From NCBI GenBank assembly GCA_000146855.1, contig GL405246.1, positions 1,547,036-1,585,711 on the forward strand: a DNA stretch of 38,676 nt. Direction: 5' to 3'. The DNA comes from [Eubacterium] yurii subsp. margaretiae ATCC 43715. Its GTDB lineage: Bacteria; Bacillota; Clostridia; Peptostreptococcales; Filifactoraceae. Below, in pieces: positions 1 to 8,376 of this stretch. The number at the start of each line of letters is the position of its first letter. The stretch's first letter is position 1. A model generated the notes under the pieces. It saw only the letters and a list, made by a program, of their open reading frames with translations. It was not told the DNA's origin and made no database searches. Made by a program: the position numbers and the translations under genes.

Positions 1-470
1 GTCGACCTTGATATTTTTAATAAATTTTCATGCCATTTATTTTTGAATTTTAAATTTTAATCTTATTTAAAGGCTAATTTTACACATTTGTCTATCCCCC
101 TATATTTTACTCCTATCTTAGGTCGACAATTTTTTTAATGTTATTTGATAAATTAACATAGAGCTATGACAATTACAAATAACGTATATTTAATTTTTTT
201 CTTTTACTAAAACTAACTTTTTCGCTAAAATTTTAGAAATTTTGTTGGAATTATATGATATATTAATCTTTTAATACATTAGTTGTGAAATATTTTTAAA
301 TAATATTTATTTAAAATTGAATATTTATAAATAAAATGTAAATATTGAAAAAAATTTCTCAAGTATAGTATCAAGTTTTTAAAGTATATTTAAATTCCAA
401 TATTTTTAATATTATTTTCGAGTGTAAAATTTATGTTAAATAATATAATAACTTCATTTGTCACAAAAAA
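1..470. other. Gene-free AT-rich stretch beside cas2
   Basis: I see no credible gene in these 470 bases at the window edge. It holds an 8-bp inverted repeat (GTCGACCT at 1-8, AGGTCGAC at 120-127) and a single CRISPR-repeat-like element at 388-413. A CRISPR array normally lies next to cas2, so this could be spacer between cas2 and an array outside the window. No repeat-spacer periodicity is visible inside it. The short plus-strand reading frame at 433-648 is antisense to cas2 and is not a gene. Confidence 0.6.
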
Positions 471-746
471 CTATATCATAAATGGATCATCTTGTTCTAT
501 TCCCATTATATCTTTATCAAGCCATCTCTTATTTCTGCTTTTAAATATAATGACAGAGTCACATTCTTTTTTTATTTCCTTTTCTATTGACTTTTTAAGT
601 ATCATCAAATCAGCCTCTGATATTTCTCCTTCAAATACTGATTTTTGAATGTGTACAAGATATTTTTTACAGAGTTTAAATACTCTGTTCCATCTCTTTT
701 GACCATTTTCGTCCTTACAAATATCATATATTAATATTATATACAT
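471..746 (-). CDS. cas2: CRISPR-associated endonuclease Cas2
   Basis: Cas2 is the small dimeric partner that bridges two Cas1 dimers in the spacer-integration complex. The 91-residue product has the usual family length. It opens with the Cas2 beta-strand and conserved aspartate (MYIILIYDICKD, Asp8), followed by the KRWNRVFKLCKKYL helix and the VFEGEIS strand. The ATG is placed by a GGTGG ribosome binding site inside the last codons of cas1, and only 3 bases separate the two genes, so they are translationally coupled. It is the last gene of the cas3-cas4-cas1-cas2 unit. I am very sure of the call, from family pattern and position. Confidence 0.96.
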   Translation of the reverse strand: MYIILIYDICKDENGQKRWNRVFKLCKKYLVHIQKSVFEGEISEADLMILKKSIEKEIKKECDSVIIFKSRNKRWLDKDIMGIEQDDPFMI

Positions 747-749
747 TTT

Positions 750-1742
750 TTACCACCACATCACAAAGGAATCGTATTTTTTCTCATCATATAAGTGTTT
801 AATAAGCTTATAACATTCCAATCTTATCAAATATCTATAGCTTACCTCTCTTCCAAGTTCCTTATGAGAAATTGTCTGTTTCAATCTCTTGTCATATTCT
901 GACAGTATGATTTTCGAGCCTTTTTCCGATAAATGAAGATAATCTAATCCCTTGGAAAAATGTTCCTCCTTAATTTGATTTTTATTTAATAAGGAGAAAA
1001 TCAACCTGTCTGAAATCAAAGGCTTAAATATCTCTGCAATGTCAAGGCTAAGTGAAAATCTGCTCACACCCGGCTCATGTAGATAGCTGACAGTCGGATT
1101 TAATTGAGTCTTGTAGATTTCACTTAGTACAGTGGTATATACAAGACTGTTTAAATACGATATTAGCGTATTTATCATATTATCAGGAGGTCTTTTTACC
1201 CTTGTTGTAAAGTCTATTTCCTGATCTATAATCAAGTTCCACTGACTGTAGTATATTTTATGAATATTACCCTCAACTCCCATAAGCTGAGCAATATTAT
1301 CGCATTTTTCAATTTCTTTTATCAAATGTGTTATTTCATCCATAGCATTTTTGACATCTTTACCTCTACCGTTGTAATATCTGAGATTCCTATAGATATT
1401 ATTTCCTGCTGACTTTACAAATTCCTTTGCAAGTTCGATTCTTTTTGTATTATCTGTATAATGTTCCACCTGCTTTACAAGTAATCGTCCTGATATTTTG
1501 GTCTGTCTGGGAACAAGACTTGATGAATAAAAATCATAATAGTTAAAAAAATGCACTATAATATTATTTTGTGATAAAAAAGTTATCAGCTTAGTATTAA
1601 TAGTTTCTTCTCCAAAGAAATAAATCTCTGAAATGCTGTTTATAGGTATGTCTTTCTTTTCTCCATCTTCATTTGTAAATCTCAAAGTATTGTCTTTTCT
1701 GCTAAGTTGACCGTTTTGATAAATATATAAGCTGTTTTTCAT
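750..1742 (-). CDS. cas1: CRISPR-associated integrase Cas1 (type I-B)
   Basis: Cas1 is the metal-dependent integrase that inserts new spacers into CRISPR arrays. The 330-residue length is typical of type I-B. Visible landmarks are an N-terminal beta domain (about 1-75), the acidic ligand in VEGNIHKIYY (Glu157), the ligand histidine in YLHEPGVSRFSLSLD (His222), and Asp234/Glu237 in SLDIAEIFKP, so the active site looks intact. The AGGAG ribosome binding site overlaps the cas4 stop codon, 9 bases upstream of the start. It lies between cas4 and cas2, the standard order for the adaptation module. With Cas2 and Cas4 present, adaptation should be possible if an array exists elsewhere. Confidence 0.97.
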   Translation of the reverse strand: MKNSLYIYQNGQLSRKDNTLRFTNEDGEKKDIPINSISEIYFFGEETINTKLITFLSQNNIIVHFFNYYDFYSSSLVPRQTKISGRLLVKQVEHYTDNTKRIELAKEFVKSAGNNIYRNLRYYNGRGKDVKNAMDEITHLIKEIEKCDNIAQLMGVEGNIHKIYYSQWNLIIDQEIDFTTRVKRPPDNMINTLISYLNSLVYTTVLSEIYKTQLNPTVSYLHEPGVSRFSLSLDIAEIFKPLISDRLIFSLLNKNQIKEEHFSKGLDYLHLSEKGSKIILSEYDKRLKQTISHKELGREVSYRYLIRLECYKLIKHLYDEKKYDSFVMWW

Positions 1743-1751
1743 TGCATTCTC

Positions 1752-2249
1752 CTAAATCATACATAAATCAAAATACGCACATTTTTTACATATCTTACTG
1801 TTAATACAAGGCGGTATCTTCGTATTTTGTATTATCATCCTGATACTGCTTATTATCTCTACAATCTTAGCCTCATCTTCTGTTTCAAGGCTTACATCGA
1901 ATGTTTGTTTTAACAAAGGATAGTCAATTTTAGCCTTTATATTATCCACTCCATATTTTTTGAGATAATACAAGTAATATTTAATTTGCCATACTGAGGC
2001 TTCTTCTATATTTCTGCTTTTTTTAATTTCATGGATAACACCTGAGTTCTCTACAAAATCAATATTTATCTCCTCATTTATCATTATATGTTTTCGCTTT
2101 GATGAATAGCTGTTATTGTCAATAAATTTACCTATCTGAACGAGCTCATTTTCTTCCTCCATAGAAATGTTATTGTAGAACAGCCACAATTTTCTTTTGC
2201 ATACCAAATAGTAATATATCATAATCCCTGTAATTTTTTCTTCTGTCAT
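1752..2249 (-). CDS. cas4: CRISPR-associated exonuclease Cas4
   Basis: Cas4 is an iron-sulfur RecB-family nuclease that trims prespacers and selects those next to a PAM. The 165-residue product has the family's cysteine layout: Cys17 near the N-terminus (YYLVCKRKLW) and a C-terminal cluster Cys154, Cys157 and Cys163 (C-x2-C-x5-C). Between them are the nuclease motif EIKKS and a RecB-type motif III (QIKYYLYYLKKYG). Its ATG overlaps the cas3 stop as ATGA, which indicates coupled translation, with a GGTGG ribosome binding site in the end of cas3. The cysteines and nuclease motifs appear complete, so it is probably active. Confidence 0.95.
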   Translation of the reverse strand: MTEEKITGIMIYYYLVCKRKLWLFYNNISMEEENELVQIGKFIDNNSYSSKRKHIMINEEINIDFVENSGVIHEIKKSRNIEEASVWQIKYYLYYLKKYGVDNIKAKIDYPLLKQTFDVSLETEDEAKIVEIISSIRMIIQNTKIPPCINSKICKKCAYFDLCMI

Positions 2250-4606
2250 ATAAATTTTCCACCTGTATCTTCTTCTTTTTCTCTTAATAACCCGTATTCT
2301 TTACTATACTTCAAATTTGAAATAATTATTTTTTCGTTATCTACAACACAAATACCTCTATATGGACCAAGTTCATATAGACTGATATTTAAGGTAAATT
2401 GTTTGAATTTGTCTTTAAGCCGCAAGATATCAATTCTCAGTTTTTCTTTTTCTTCTCTATCTGCTTTTTTCCCGATTAATTTCCTTTTTTCTTCTATATC
2501 ATCTATTATTTCTATGATATTTTGCTGCTTATCTTCATATATTGACATAGGTATGACTCTTACACTGATGATATTTCTGAATTCTTTTATCACATCGCTT
2601 TGTTTTTTTGTATCAGGCATTATATTTTCAAGATGATTGTACATCTTGTTGTACTCACTAAGGTAAGCTATATAATTACTTCCATATAGCTCATCATATT
2701 CTTTTATCTTTTCCATAGTAAAATACTTGTCAATCATATCATTCTTATCTTTTTCCGACATAAGACCATCTGTATTTTGATTTTCCCATTCCAATAAGGC
2801 AGACTTACTAAGCTCAAATAAGGATTTGAAAATTATTCTCTTACTTGAGTTTGCATTTTTTGTAGTAAATACCTTGAACAAACCATCATTTATTTCAGTG
2901 TAGACAAAACAATTGAACTCATTTGTAGATTTTAATCCCTTTCTGTTACACCTTCCAAGCCTTTGCAACAGTGCACTTACATCTGACAGTTCTGTAAAGA
3001 GATAGTCAAAATCTATGTCCAAACTTGCTTCTACGACTTGTGTAGATATCCATATAACCTTTTTTTGACAAGAAGTATCCCCATCTTTTAGTATCATATC
3101 TTCTTTTTCATTTCTATCTTGTACTGTAAATTTAGAATGTAATAAATTTATCTCTACATCCAAATCATTTTCATTCATCCATGATTTAAGGCTCCTGTAT
3201 GTATCTTGAGCTACTTTGACTTTATTTAGAACAATTAAAATCTTCATACTTTCCTGATTGTATTTTTCTTCTATAAAGTTTTTAATTTCATCTATATCAA
3301 TTGACCTATGATTTAATTTAACTTTATGCCTTATCTTATCATTTAAAAATACTTTTTCTACATATTTGATTGAATTCTCATGCCTATTTTGCAATAAGTC
3401 CTTGATAAATGGTGGCAAGGTAGCTGTAGTAATAGCAAATTTACCACCGACCATATCAATCATCTTCAAAGAATAAATCAAAGTTGCTAAAATATCAGGA
3501 GAGTATGCCTGTATCTCATCTATGACTATTTTTGAATAACTGTAAGTTGCAAGTTGCAGTTCGTATGAGCTATATCTAAAAGCAAATCTAAATATCTGAT
3601 CAGGGGTACTGATAGTAAGCGGTAACGACATATTACGAGTAAGACTGTAATACTCCCAAAATTTCATACTTTCCTCAGTCTCTTCACTTGTATTTGTACT
3701 TTGACTATTTTCCAAATAAATATTTTCAAGTTCACCATGTAGTAGTCCAAGATTGCTCTCAAAATCTTGAGGAAATAAATCATATTTTATACGCTTATAC
3801 ATTGCATTTATTGCAGTTTTTAACGGTAGTACATAAAATCCTTTGTCATCACCTATCCACAAAAGTGACGCTTCTGTCTTCCCAAGTCCTGTAGATCCAA
3901 TTAATATCATATTGCTGCCCGAATTTTGCTTTGCAAATTTTTGCATATCATTCCAATCGTTTGACTTACTATTATTCTTAAATCTTTCCTTTAAGATTTC
4001 AAGTCTGTTTTTAAGATGGACATTAGGAATTTCGACCTTGCTGTACGCACTGGCAGCATAATCGCACTTGTGCAAAAAGCCCTTTACTAAAATTGATTTT
4101 TTATTTGCTCTACTTCTCAAATCTCCTATTTTAGATAGTTCTCTTGCCCCTATATCTTTGAAAAAATCTGCTTGACTGTCGTTAAATATTTCTAATGCTA
4201 TTTTTTTCAAGTTTTCTTGCAACAACTCTTTTTTCTCAGATATGGTCTCAAAATTATCCACGTAGTTATGGTGGTTTAATATGGCATATAATATTATATT
4301 TCTATCATTTGAATCGTAATTAGTCAAAAATTTCTTTGCTAAATATGTAGATATTATATTATGACCAATCTCCTTTGTATCATAAAATTTTTTCTTATTT
4401 TCAAGTCTTTTTTGAAAAAGTGGATTTATCTTACCCAAATCATGATAGATACATGCTTCCTCAATCAAGTCTTGATATTCTAAATTTATTATTTTAGAAA
4501 GTTCTTCAAGATTTTCAAGCAAGTTGACTGTATGCTCATATAAGGTCTCATTTTCTTTTGCCTTGTAATTTTTATAGAATATTGGAAGTTTATCATATTT
4601 TTCCAT
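2246..4606 (-). CDS. cas3: CRISPR-associated nuclease-helicase Cas3 (type I-B)
   Basis: Cas3 is recruited to Cascade-bound target DNA and degrades it. The 786-residue protein has both expected parts in one chain. An N-terminal HD nuclease domain contains His25, the HD pair at 55-56 (YHDLGKINPLF) and NHH at 111-113. A superfamily 2 helicase follows, with Walker A GSTGLGKT at 237-244, motif II DEIQ at 363-366, a TTATLP motif III near 394, and a motif VI region with LLQRLGRCNRKG. Motif II is DEIQ rather than DEAD/DEAH, which is common in this subtype. The start has a GAGGGG ribosome binding site. A terminator separates it from cas5 upstream, so cas3-cas4-cas1-cas2 may have its own promoter. Confidence 0.96.
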   Translation of the reverse strand: MEKYDKLPIFYKNYKAKENETLYEHTVNLLENLEELSKIINLEYQDLIEEACIYHDLGKINPLFQKRLENKKKFYDTKEIGHNIISTYLAKKFLTNYDSNDRNIILYAILNHHNYVDNFETISEKKELLQENLKKIALEIFNDSQADFFKDIGARELSKIGDLRSRANKKSILVKGFLHKCDYAASAYSKVEIPNVHLKNRLEILKERFKNNSKSNDWNDMQKFAKQNSGSNMILIGSTGLGKTEASLLWIGDDKGFYVLPLKTAINAMYKRIKYDLFPQDFESNLGLLHGELENIYLENSQSTNTSEETEESMKFWEYYSLTRNMSLPLTISTPDQIFRFAFRYSSYELQLATYSYSKIVIDEIQAYSPDILATLIYSLKMIDMVGGKFAITTATLPPFIKDLLQNRHENSIKYVEKVFLNDKIRHKVKLNHRSIDIDEIKNFIEEKYNQESMKILIVLNKVKVAQDTYRSLKSWMNENDLDVEINLLHSKFTVQDRNEKEDMILKDGDTSCQKKVIWISTQVVEASLDIDFDYLFTELSDVSALLQRLGRCNRKGLKSTNEFNCFVYTEINDGLFKVFTTKNANSSKRIIFKSLFELSKSALLEWENQNTDGLMSEKDKNDMIDKYFTMEKIKEYDELYGSNYIAYLSEYNKMYNHLENIMPDTKKQSDVIKEFRNIISVRVIPMSIYEDKQQNIIEIIDDIEEKRKLIGKKADREEKEKLRIDILRLKDKFKQFTLNISLYELGPYRGICVVDNEKIIISNLKYSKEYGLLREKEEDTGGKFI

Positions 4607-4794
4607 TTTGCCCCTCTTTTATAATCTGATACTAATCACCATTTATTATGCCAAGAATATTATTTTACCAAATTACACGTTTTGCAGATTGTCAATAATT
4701 TTACTGAAATAGAATCACATGGCTTTTGATAGCTTGTTAGTATTATATATCATTATTATTATAGTAGAGTTATTAGTATCAGTTATTGGTATAT

Positions 4795-4838
4795 TAAAAA
4801 GAACCTAAGCCTAAATTAATCCATCTAAGCTCAGGTTC
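4795..4838 (-). terminator. Rho-independent terminator after cas5
   Basis: On the minus strand a long stem (GAACCTGAGCTTAG at 4825-4838 pairing, with wobbles, with the arm ending at 4801) is followed directly by a run of five U. It sits 45 bases downstream of the cas5 stop and before cas3. It should reduce transcription from the cas6-cas8-cas7-cas5 unit into cas3-cas4-cas1-cas2. Confidence 0.7.
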
Positions 4839-4883
4839 ATTATAAGAATAAATGAATTATATCCACTTACTACAATTAATAGT

Positions 4884-5984
4884 TTAATTCAAATTTACTA
4901 TATATCCTCCGTCTATGTCACAAAGTGCATTTTGTGAACTTTCGTCTATTGCTATATATGATGAATATAGGCATGGTATCTTGTTGAATACTCTTTTTTT
5001 AGCTACAATCTTATAATCTTTAGAAACATAGTATATAGTACCTTTTGCAGGTTTTTTACTACCTCCGCTTGTCAAAAAGTAATCTTCATCCCCGGTTTCA
5101 TCAGTGTTTATTTTAGAAATATCCACATACATAGAATATCCGTCAGTAAGTTCATAGGTCTTATCTATATTGGAGCTTAGCTCCACTTCCTTTATCTCTA
5201 AAAGTTCGATAAAATCCTCACTTCTACCAAGACATACAAGGTTATTATGATTAGTAATAATATCTTGTAATGTATCATCATCTGCACTTACATGAATTAC
5301 AAGCTCCACGTCATAAAGCACCTCTTGAGTCTGTACACCTTTTATTAGCAACTTATAATGATTTTTAGGCTCATCAAGTTTTTCGTACTTCTCTAATTTA
5401 CGTCTATCTTCCATCTCCTTTATTTCATTGTCTCTTTTATAAATTGTCTTTTTCAGTTCAACAGCTTCTTGAGACTTTGAATCCAAGCTCTTTAGCTTGT
5501 CTTTAATTTTATTTTTCTCTTTCTTCCAAGCTTTTTCTATCTCATCAATTTCTTTTTTCTTATCAGATAAAGTTTTTTTGATAACCGTTTCGATATTTAT
5601 ATATTCCTGAAATTTTTCTTCATCATATACTTGAATTTTTTTCCTATGAATAAAGTTGCTTTCTCCTTGAGATCCTATAGCCTCTGCAACTCTTACAAAA
5701 CCTGAACTCAATAAATTGGGATTTTTAAGATATATAAGTATACCTCTATCTTTATCAAACTTTTTTAGAAGCGTATGATTTAAATAAACTTCTCTCTGCA
5801 TATTTCTATATTTACCTTGTACACTTACATTCATCTCATGGTATGACGTATAATTGCAAGCATTATGCAATGCTCCTATTATAGTAGAATATTGTGGCAA
5901 AGGATAGGTCATACGATTGTTTACTGTTTCTTCCCTTGTATACGACGCTTGATTTTGCCTTAGTTTAATTCTGACTGCTTTCAT
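4884..5984 (-). CDS. cas5: CRISPR Cascade subunit Cas5 (type I-B) with coiled-coil insertion
   Basis: Cas5 caps the 5' end of the crRNA in the Cascade surveillance complex. The N-terminal part is clearly Cas5: TYPLPQYSTIIGALHNACNY at about 27-45, the usual start of the RAMP fold. At 366 residues it is much longer than a typical Cas5 of about 220-250. The excess is a highly charged Lys/Glu-rich segment at about 134-204 that looks like a coiled coil, after which a beta-rich C-terminal half resumes. I chose the ATG at 5984 because GAGGTGG lies 9 bases upstream; a GTG 21 bases earlier has no site. The start overlaps the cas7 end by 20 bases, so the two are coupled. Confidence 0.93.
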   Translation of the reverse strand: MKAVRIKLRQNQASYTREETVNNRMTYPLPQYSTIIGALHNACNYTSYHEMNVSVQGKYRNMQREVYLNHTLLKKFDKDRGILIYLKNPNLLSSGFVRVAEAIGSQGESNFIHRKKIQVYDEEKFQEYINIETVIKKTLSDKKKEIDEIEKAWKKEKNKIKDKLKSLDSKSQEAVELKKTIYKRDNEIKEMEDRRKLEKYEKLDEPKNHYKLLIKGVQTQEVLYDVELVIHVSADDDTLQDIITNHNNLVCLGRSEDFIELLEIKEVELSSNIDKTYELTDGYSMYVDISKINTDETGDEDYFLTSGGSKKPAKGTIYYVSKDYKIVAKKRVFNKIPCLYSSYIAIDESSQNALCDIDGGYIVNLN

Positions 5985-6861
5985 AGTATTTATCCACCTC
6001 TTCACTTAATTTTGCGAAGAAATTTTCTATTGAAACTGCTCCAAGTTCAGCTTCTATTTTTCTTTCATTTTCAAAATTATATCCCTTCAATAAGCCTGCT
6101 CCGTATCCTTCTTCACTTAGTTTTGCCTTTAAGTCTTCTTCTATTTTTAATCTTCCTGAGTCTATATGCACTACATTTTCAAAGTAGTGTGTCTTTTTTT
6201 CTCCTATTCCCCCTACAACAAATATCGGTTCAGCATTATCCATATTACCTCTTACTACTAAGGAAAGATTTTTTACCGCATTTACAAGTGCCTTGACTCT
6301 GTCTGCCCTTTCTTTGTCGTCAGCCTTTGTTTCATAATTTTCATCAATACCTACCTTATCAAGGTCAATGGTAATGCTATATCTCTTAAGTGACTTGTCA
6401 TACTCATATTGATAAGGCATCAATCCTGCATTTTCAGCTTTTTCCTGTATATTTATACCCTTTTCTTTGGCATAGGTTTGAGCAAGGTATAGATTGTTGT
6501 GAAATCTGACTTCATTTACAAATGGATAACATGAAATGGCATCTGTCATATAAAAAGAGCTCTTTCTTATCTTTCTATCTCCTATGGTACTCATGTATCC
6601 GCCTTCCAAAGCTCTATTAGTAGCGACATTTTCTTCCTGAGATATATATTTTTGTGCTAAAGTCTTGTGTAGTTTTATTTTTAAATTATCATAAAATCCA
6701 CTTTGTACCATTATTGCATTTTTCATACTTTCTCTTGATCGTATAGCATAAGCCTTACCGTTTTTATACACCTTTTGTACTGTACCTACATTTCCGAGTC
6801 CTTCTCCATAGTTAGATGTCATATTTGCAACAACAGTCAATGTCAATGCCTTATTTTTCAT
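5965..6861 (-). CDS. cas7: CRISPR Cascade backbone subunit Cas7 (Cst2/DevR family)
   Basis: Cas7 polymerises along the crRNA spacer to form the Cascade backbone. The 298-residue protein begins with the Cst2/DevR signature: a beta strand (LTLTVVANMT), then SNYGEGLGNVGTVQKV, and an SRESMKNAI helix like the SRQALR element of the family. The segment GGYMSTIGDRKIRKSSFYMT fits the thumb region. The start overlaps the cas8 end by 11 bases, with a GAAGGGGG ribosome binding site inside cas8. Family assignment is by pattern and position; nothing looks truncated. Confidence 0.94.
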   Translation of the reverse strand: MKNKALTLTVVANMTSNYGEGLGNVGTVQKVYKNGKAYAIRSRESMKNAIMVQSGFYDNLKIKLHKTLAQKYISQEENVATNRALEGGYMSTIGDRKIRKSSFYMTDAISCYPFVNEVRFHNNLYLAQTYAKEKGINIQEKAENAGLMPYQYEYDKSLKRYSITIDLDKVGIDENYETKADDKERADRVKALVNAVKNLSLVVRGNMDNAEPIFVVGGIGEKKTHYFENVVHIDSGRLKIEEDLKAKLSEEGYGAGLLKGYNFENERKIEAELGAVSIENFFAKLSEEVDKYYESSQN

Positions 6862-8365
6862 TAGTTATTCCCCCTTCTTTAGAATTGCTCTTGATTATTA
6901 GTGAATTTATAAAGTTATATGCCAGATTCTTATTACTTTCAAAATCTTCTATCAACTTATGCATAAAAATAAATGGTACCTGTGTATAAGAAGACAGTTG
7001 CAACATTATTTCAATAAATCTATTGTAATCTTTAGATATAAGAGTATTTGCAAGTCTTTGCTGATACCCCTTAATCTTATTTTCCTGTCCGTTTGCAATA
7101 AAGTATCTTGTAACTTCAGCTGCAGAGATACTTGAACCTATGAGTTCAGCTGATTTTTCCATATTATCCTCCATATTTTTATATATAAGTTCATTAATGT
7201 AAATAAGTCTGCTCAGGCAATAAGTATTAGGTTTTTCTTCATTTCTACCGTATTTATCTATTCTATTATTTTTTGCTTTATCTTTACTATCCATAGAATC
7301 TGATTTTTTACGATATTCTACTTTCATCAATACTTCAATCAAATTATCCAAGCTAAGCCCATTTAGTATACTTTTAGTGACTTCTTCCATTACATTAATG
7401 TCATATTGTTTATATACTTTGATATTTCTTTTGAATATATTGTTTAGAGATTCAGAAAATCTCTTGTTTTTTGCTATGGTCTTAAAGATTTCTATTGCAG
7501 CTTTTCTTATAAACATACTTTCATAGAAATCTGTTTTCATATTTTTTATTATGACTTCCACATCAAAATCTATGAATTCAAAGCCTCCAAAATAACTGTA
7601 GAAAATGGAATTCCATATCTTTTGATTTTCAAATTGCTTTTCAAGATAATCTTCCATCTCATTGTTAGAACTCATAAGATAATCAATAGACGTATTATTA
7701 TTTATAAATATGGAAGTATCACTTCTTGAAAATGCAAAGGGTATAAAATCAAACTCTATTTCATCATTATAAGTCCTTGCGTTATCATCAAAACAAAATC
7801 CTATTGAATTTGTCTTTCTATCTGTATCAACATAGAAACCTTGCAAACGACAAACATTACCTTTTTTGCTCCTGTATTTTTTATAATTAATAAACTTAGA
7901 ATATCCATTCTTAGAGTTACAAAAAGTATTTGATATAATTTCAAGCCTGTTTTCTTCTATCAAATCTTTAATAAGCATATTATTAGTTCCGTCAAATTTA
8001 ACACCTTTAAAAACTTTTTCCATAACTGCTTTTTCTTTAAGTTTTTTATTTATTTCACTTATCTCACTTTTACTAAAATCACTTTTATTTAACCTTATAT
8101 CAACTTCTTTATGGTGCATCTTATCAGAAAACCACTTCTCAACAAAATAAAGATAATCCCTGTCGTCATTAATATCTCCGCTTATATCTTCAAAATTGTA
8201 ATATAAATATCTGCCATCTATTTTGTAAGTTATATTTCTATCTTGGAAAAACCTAATCATCCCAACAATTGCAGCAGAGTATCTCCAATCTGACGGCTCA
8301 ATTTTTCTATTAAAAGAAATACTTCTTCCATCAATATCATATTTAATTTCTATTTCATTAATCAT
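6851..8365 (-). CDS. cas8: CRISPR Cascade large subunit Cas8 (type I-B)
   Basis: This 504-residue protein occupies the Cas8b position between cas6 and cas7. Its opening (WRYSAAIVGMIRFFQD at about 27-42) matches the Cst1/Cas8b N-terminus. Cas8 recognises the PAM and helps unwind target DNA. The sequence is divergent, as usual for large subunits. I see no CxxC zinc-binding pairs of the kind found in some Cst1 proteins. The C-terminal third is helical and probably provides the small-subunit function, since there is no separate cas11 gene, although an internal start within cas8 could supply one. Its AAGGAG site overlaps the end of cas6. Confidence 0.9.
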   Translation of the reverse strand: MINEIEIKYDIDGRSISFNRKIEPSDWRYSAAIVGMIRFFQDRNITYKIDGRYLYYNFEDISGDINDDRDYLYFVEKWFSDKMHHKEVDIRLNKSDFSKSEISEINKKLKEKAVMEKVFKGVKFDGTNNMLIKDLIEENRLEIISNTFCNSKNGYSKFINYKKYRSKKGNVCRLQGFYVDTDRKTNSIGFCFDDNARTYNDEIEFDFIPFAFSRSDTSIFINNNTSIDYLMSSNNEMEDYLEKQFENQKIWNSIFYSYFGGFEFIDFDVEVIIKNMKTDFYESMFIRKAAIEIFKTIAKNKRFSESLNNIFKRNIKVYKQYDINVMEEVTKSILNGLSLDNLIEVLMKVEYRKKSDSMDSKDKAKNNRIDKYGRNEEKPNTYCLSRLIYINELIYKNMEDNMEKSAELIGSSISAAEVTRYFIANGQENKIKGYQQRLANTLISKDYNRFIEIMLQLSSYTQVPFIFMHKLIEDFESNKNLAYNFINSLIIKSNSKEGGITNEK

Positions 8366-8376
8366 AACATCACTCC

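Noticed and set aside
5985..6005. Upstream GTG start for cas5
   Set aside because: No ribosome binding site precedes it, while GAGGTGG is correctly spaced for the ATG at 5984.
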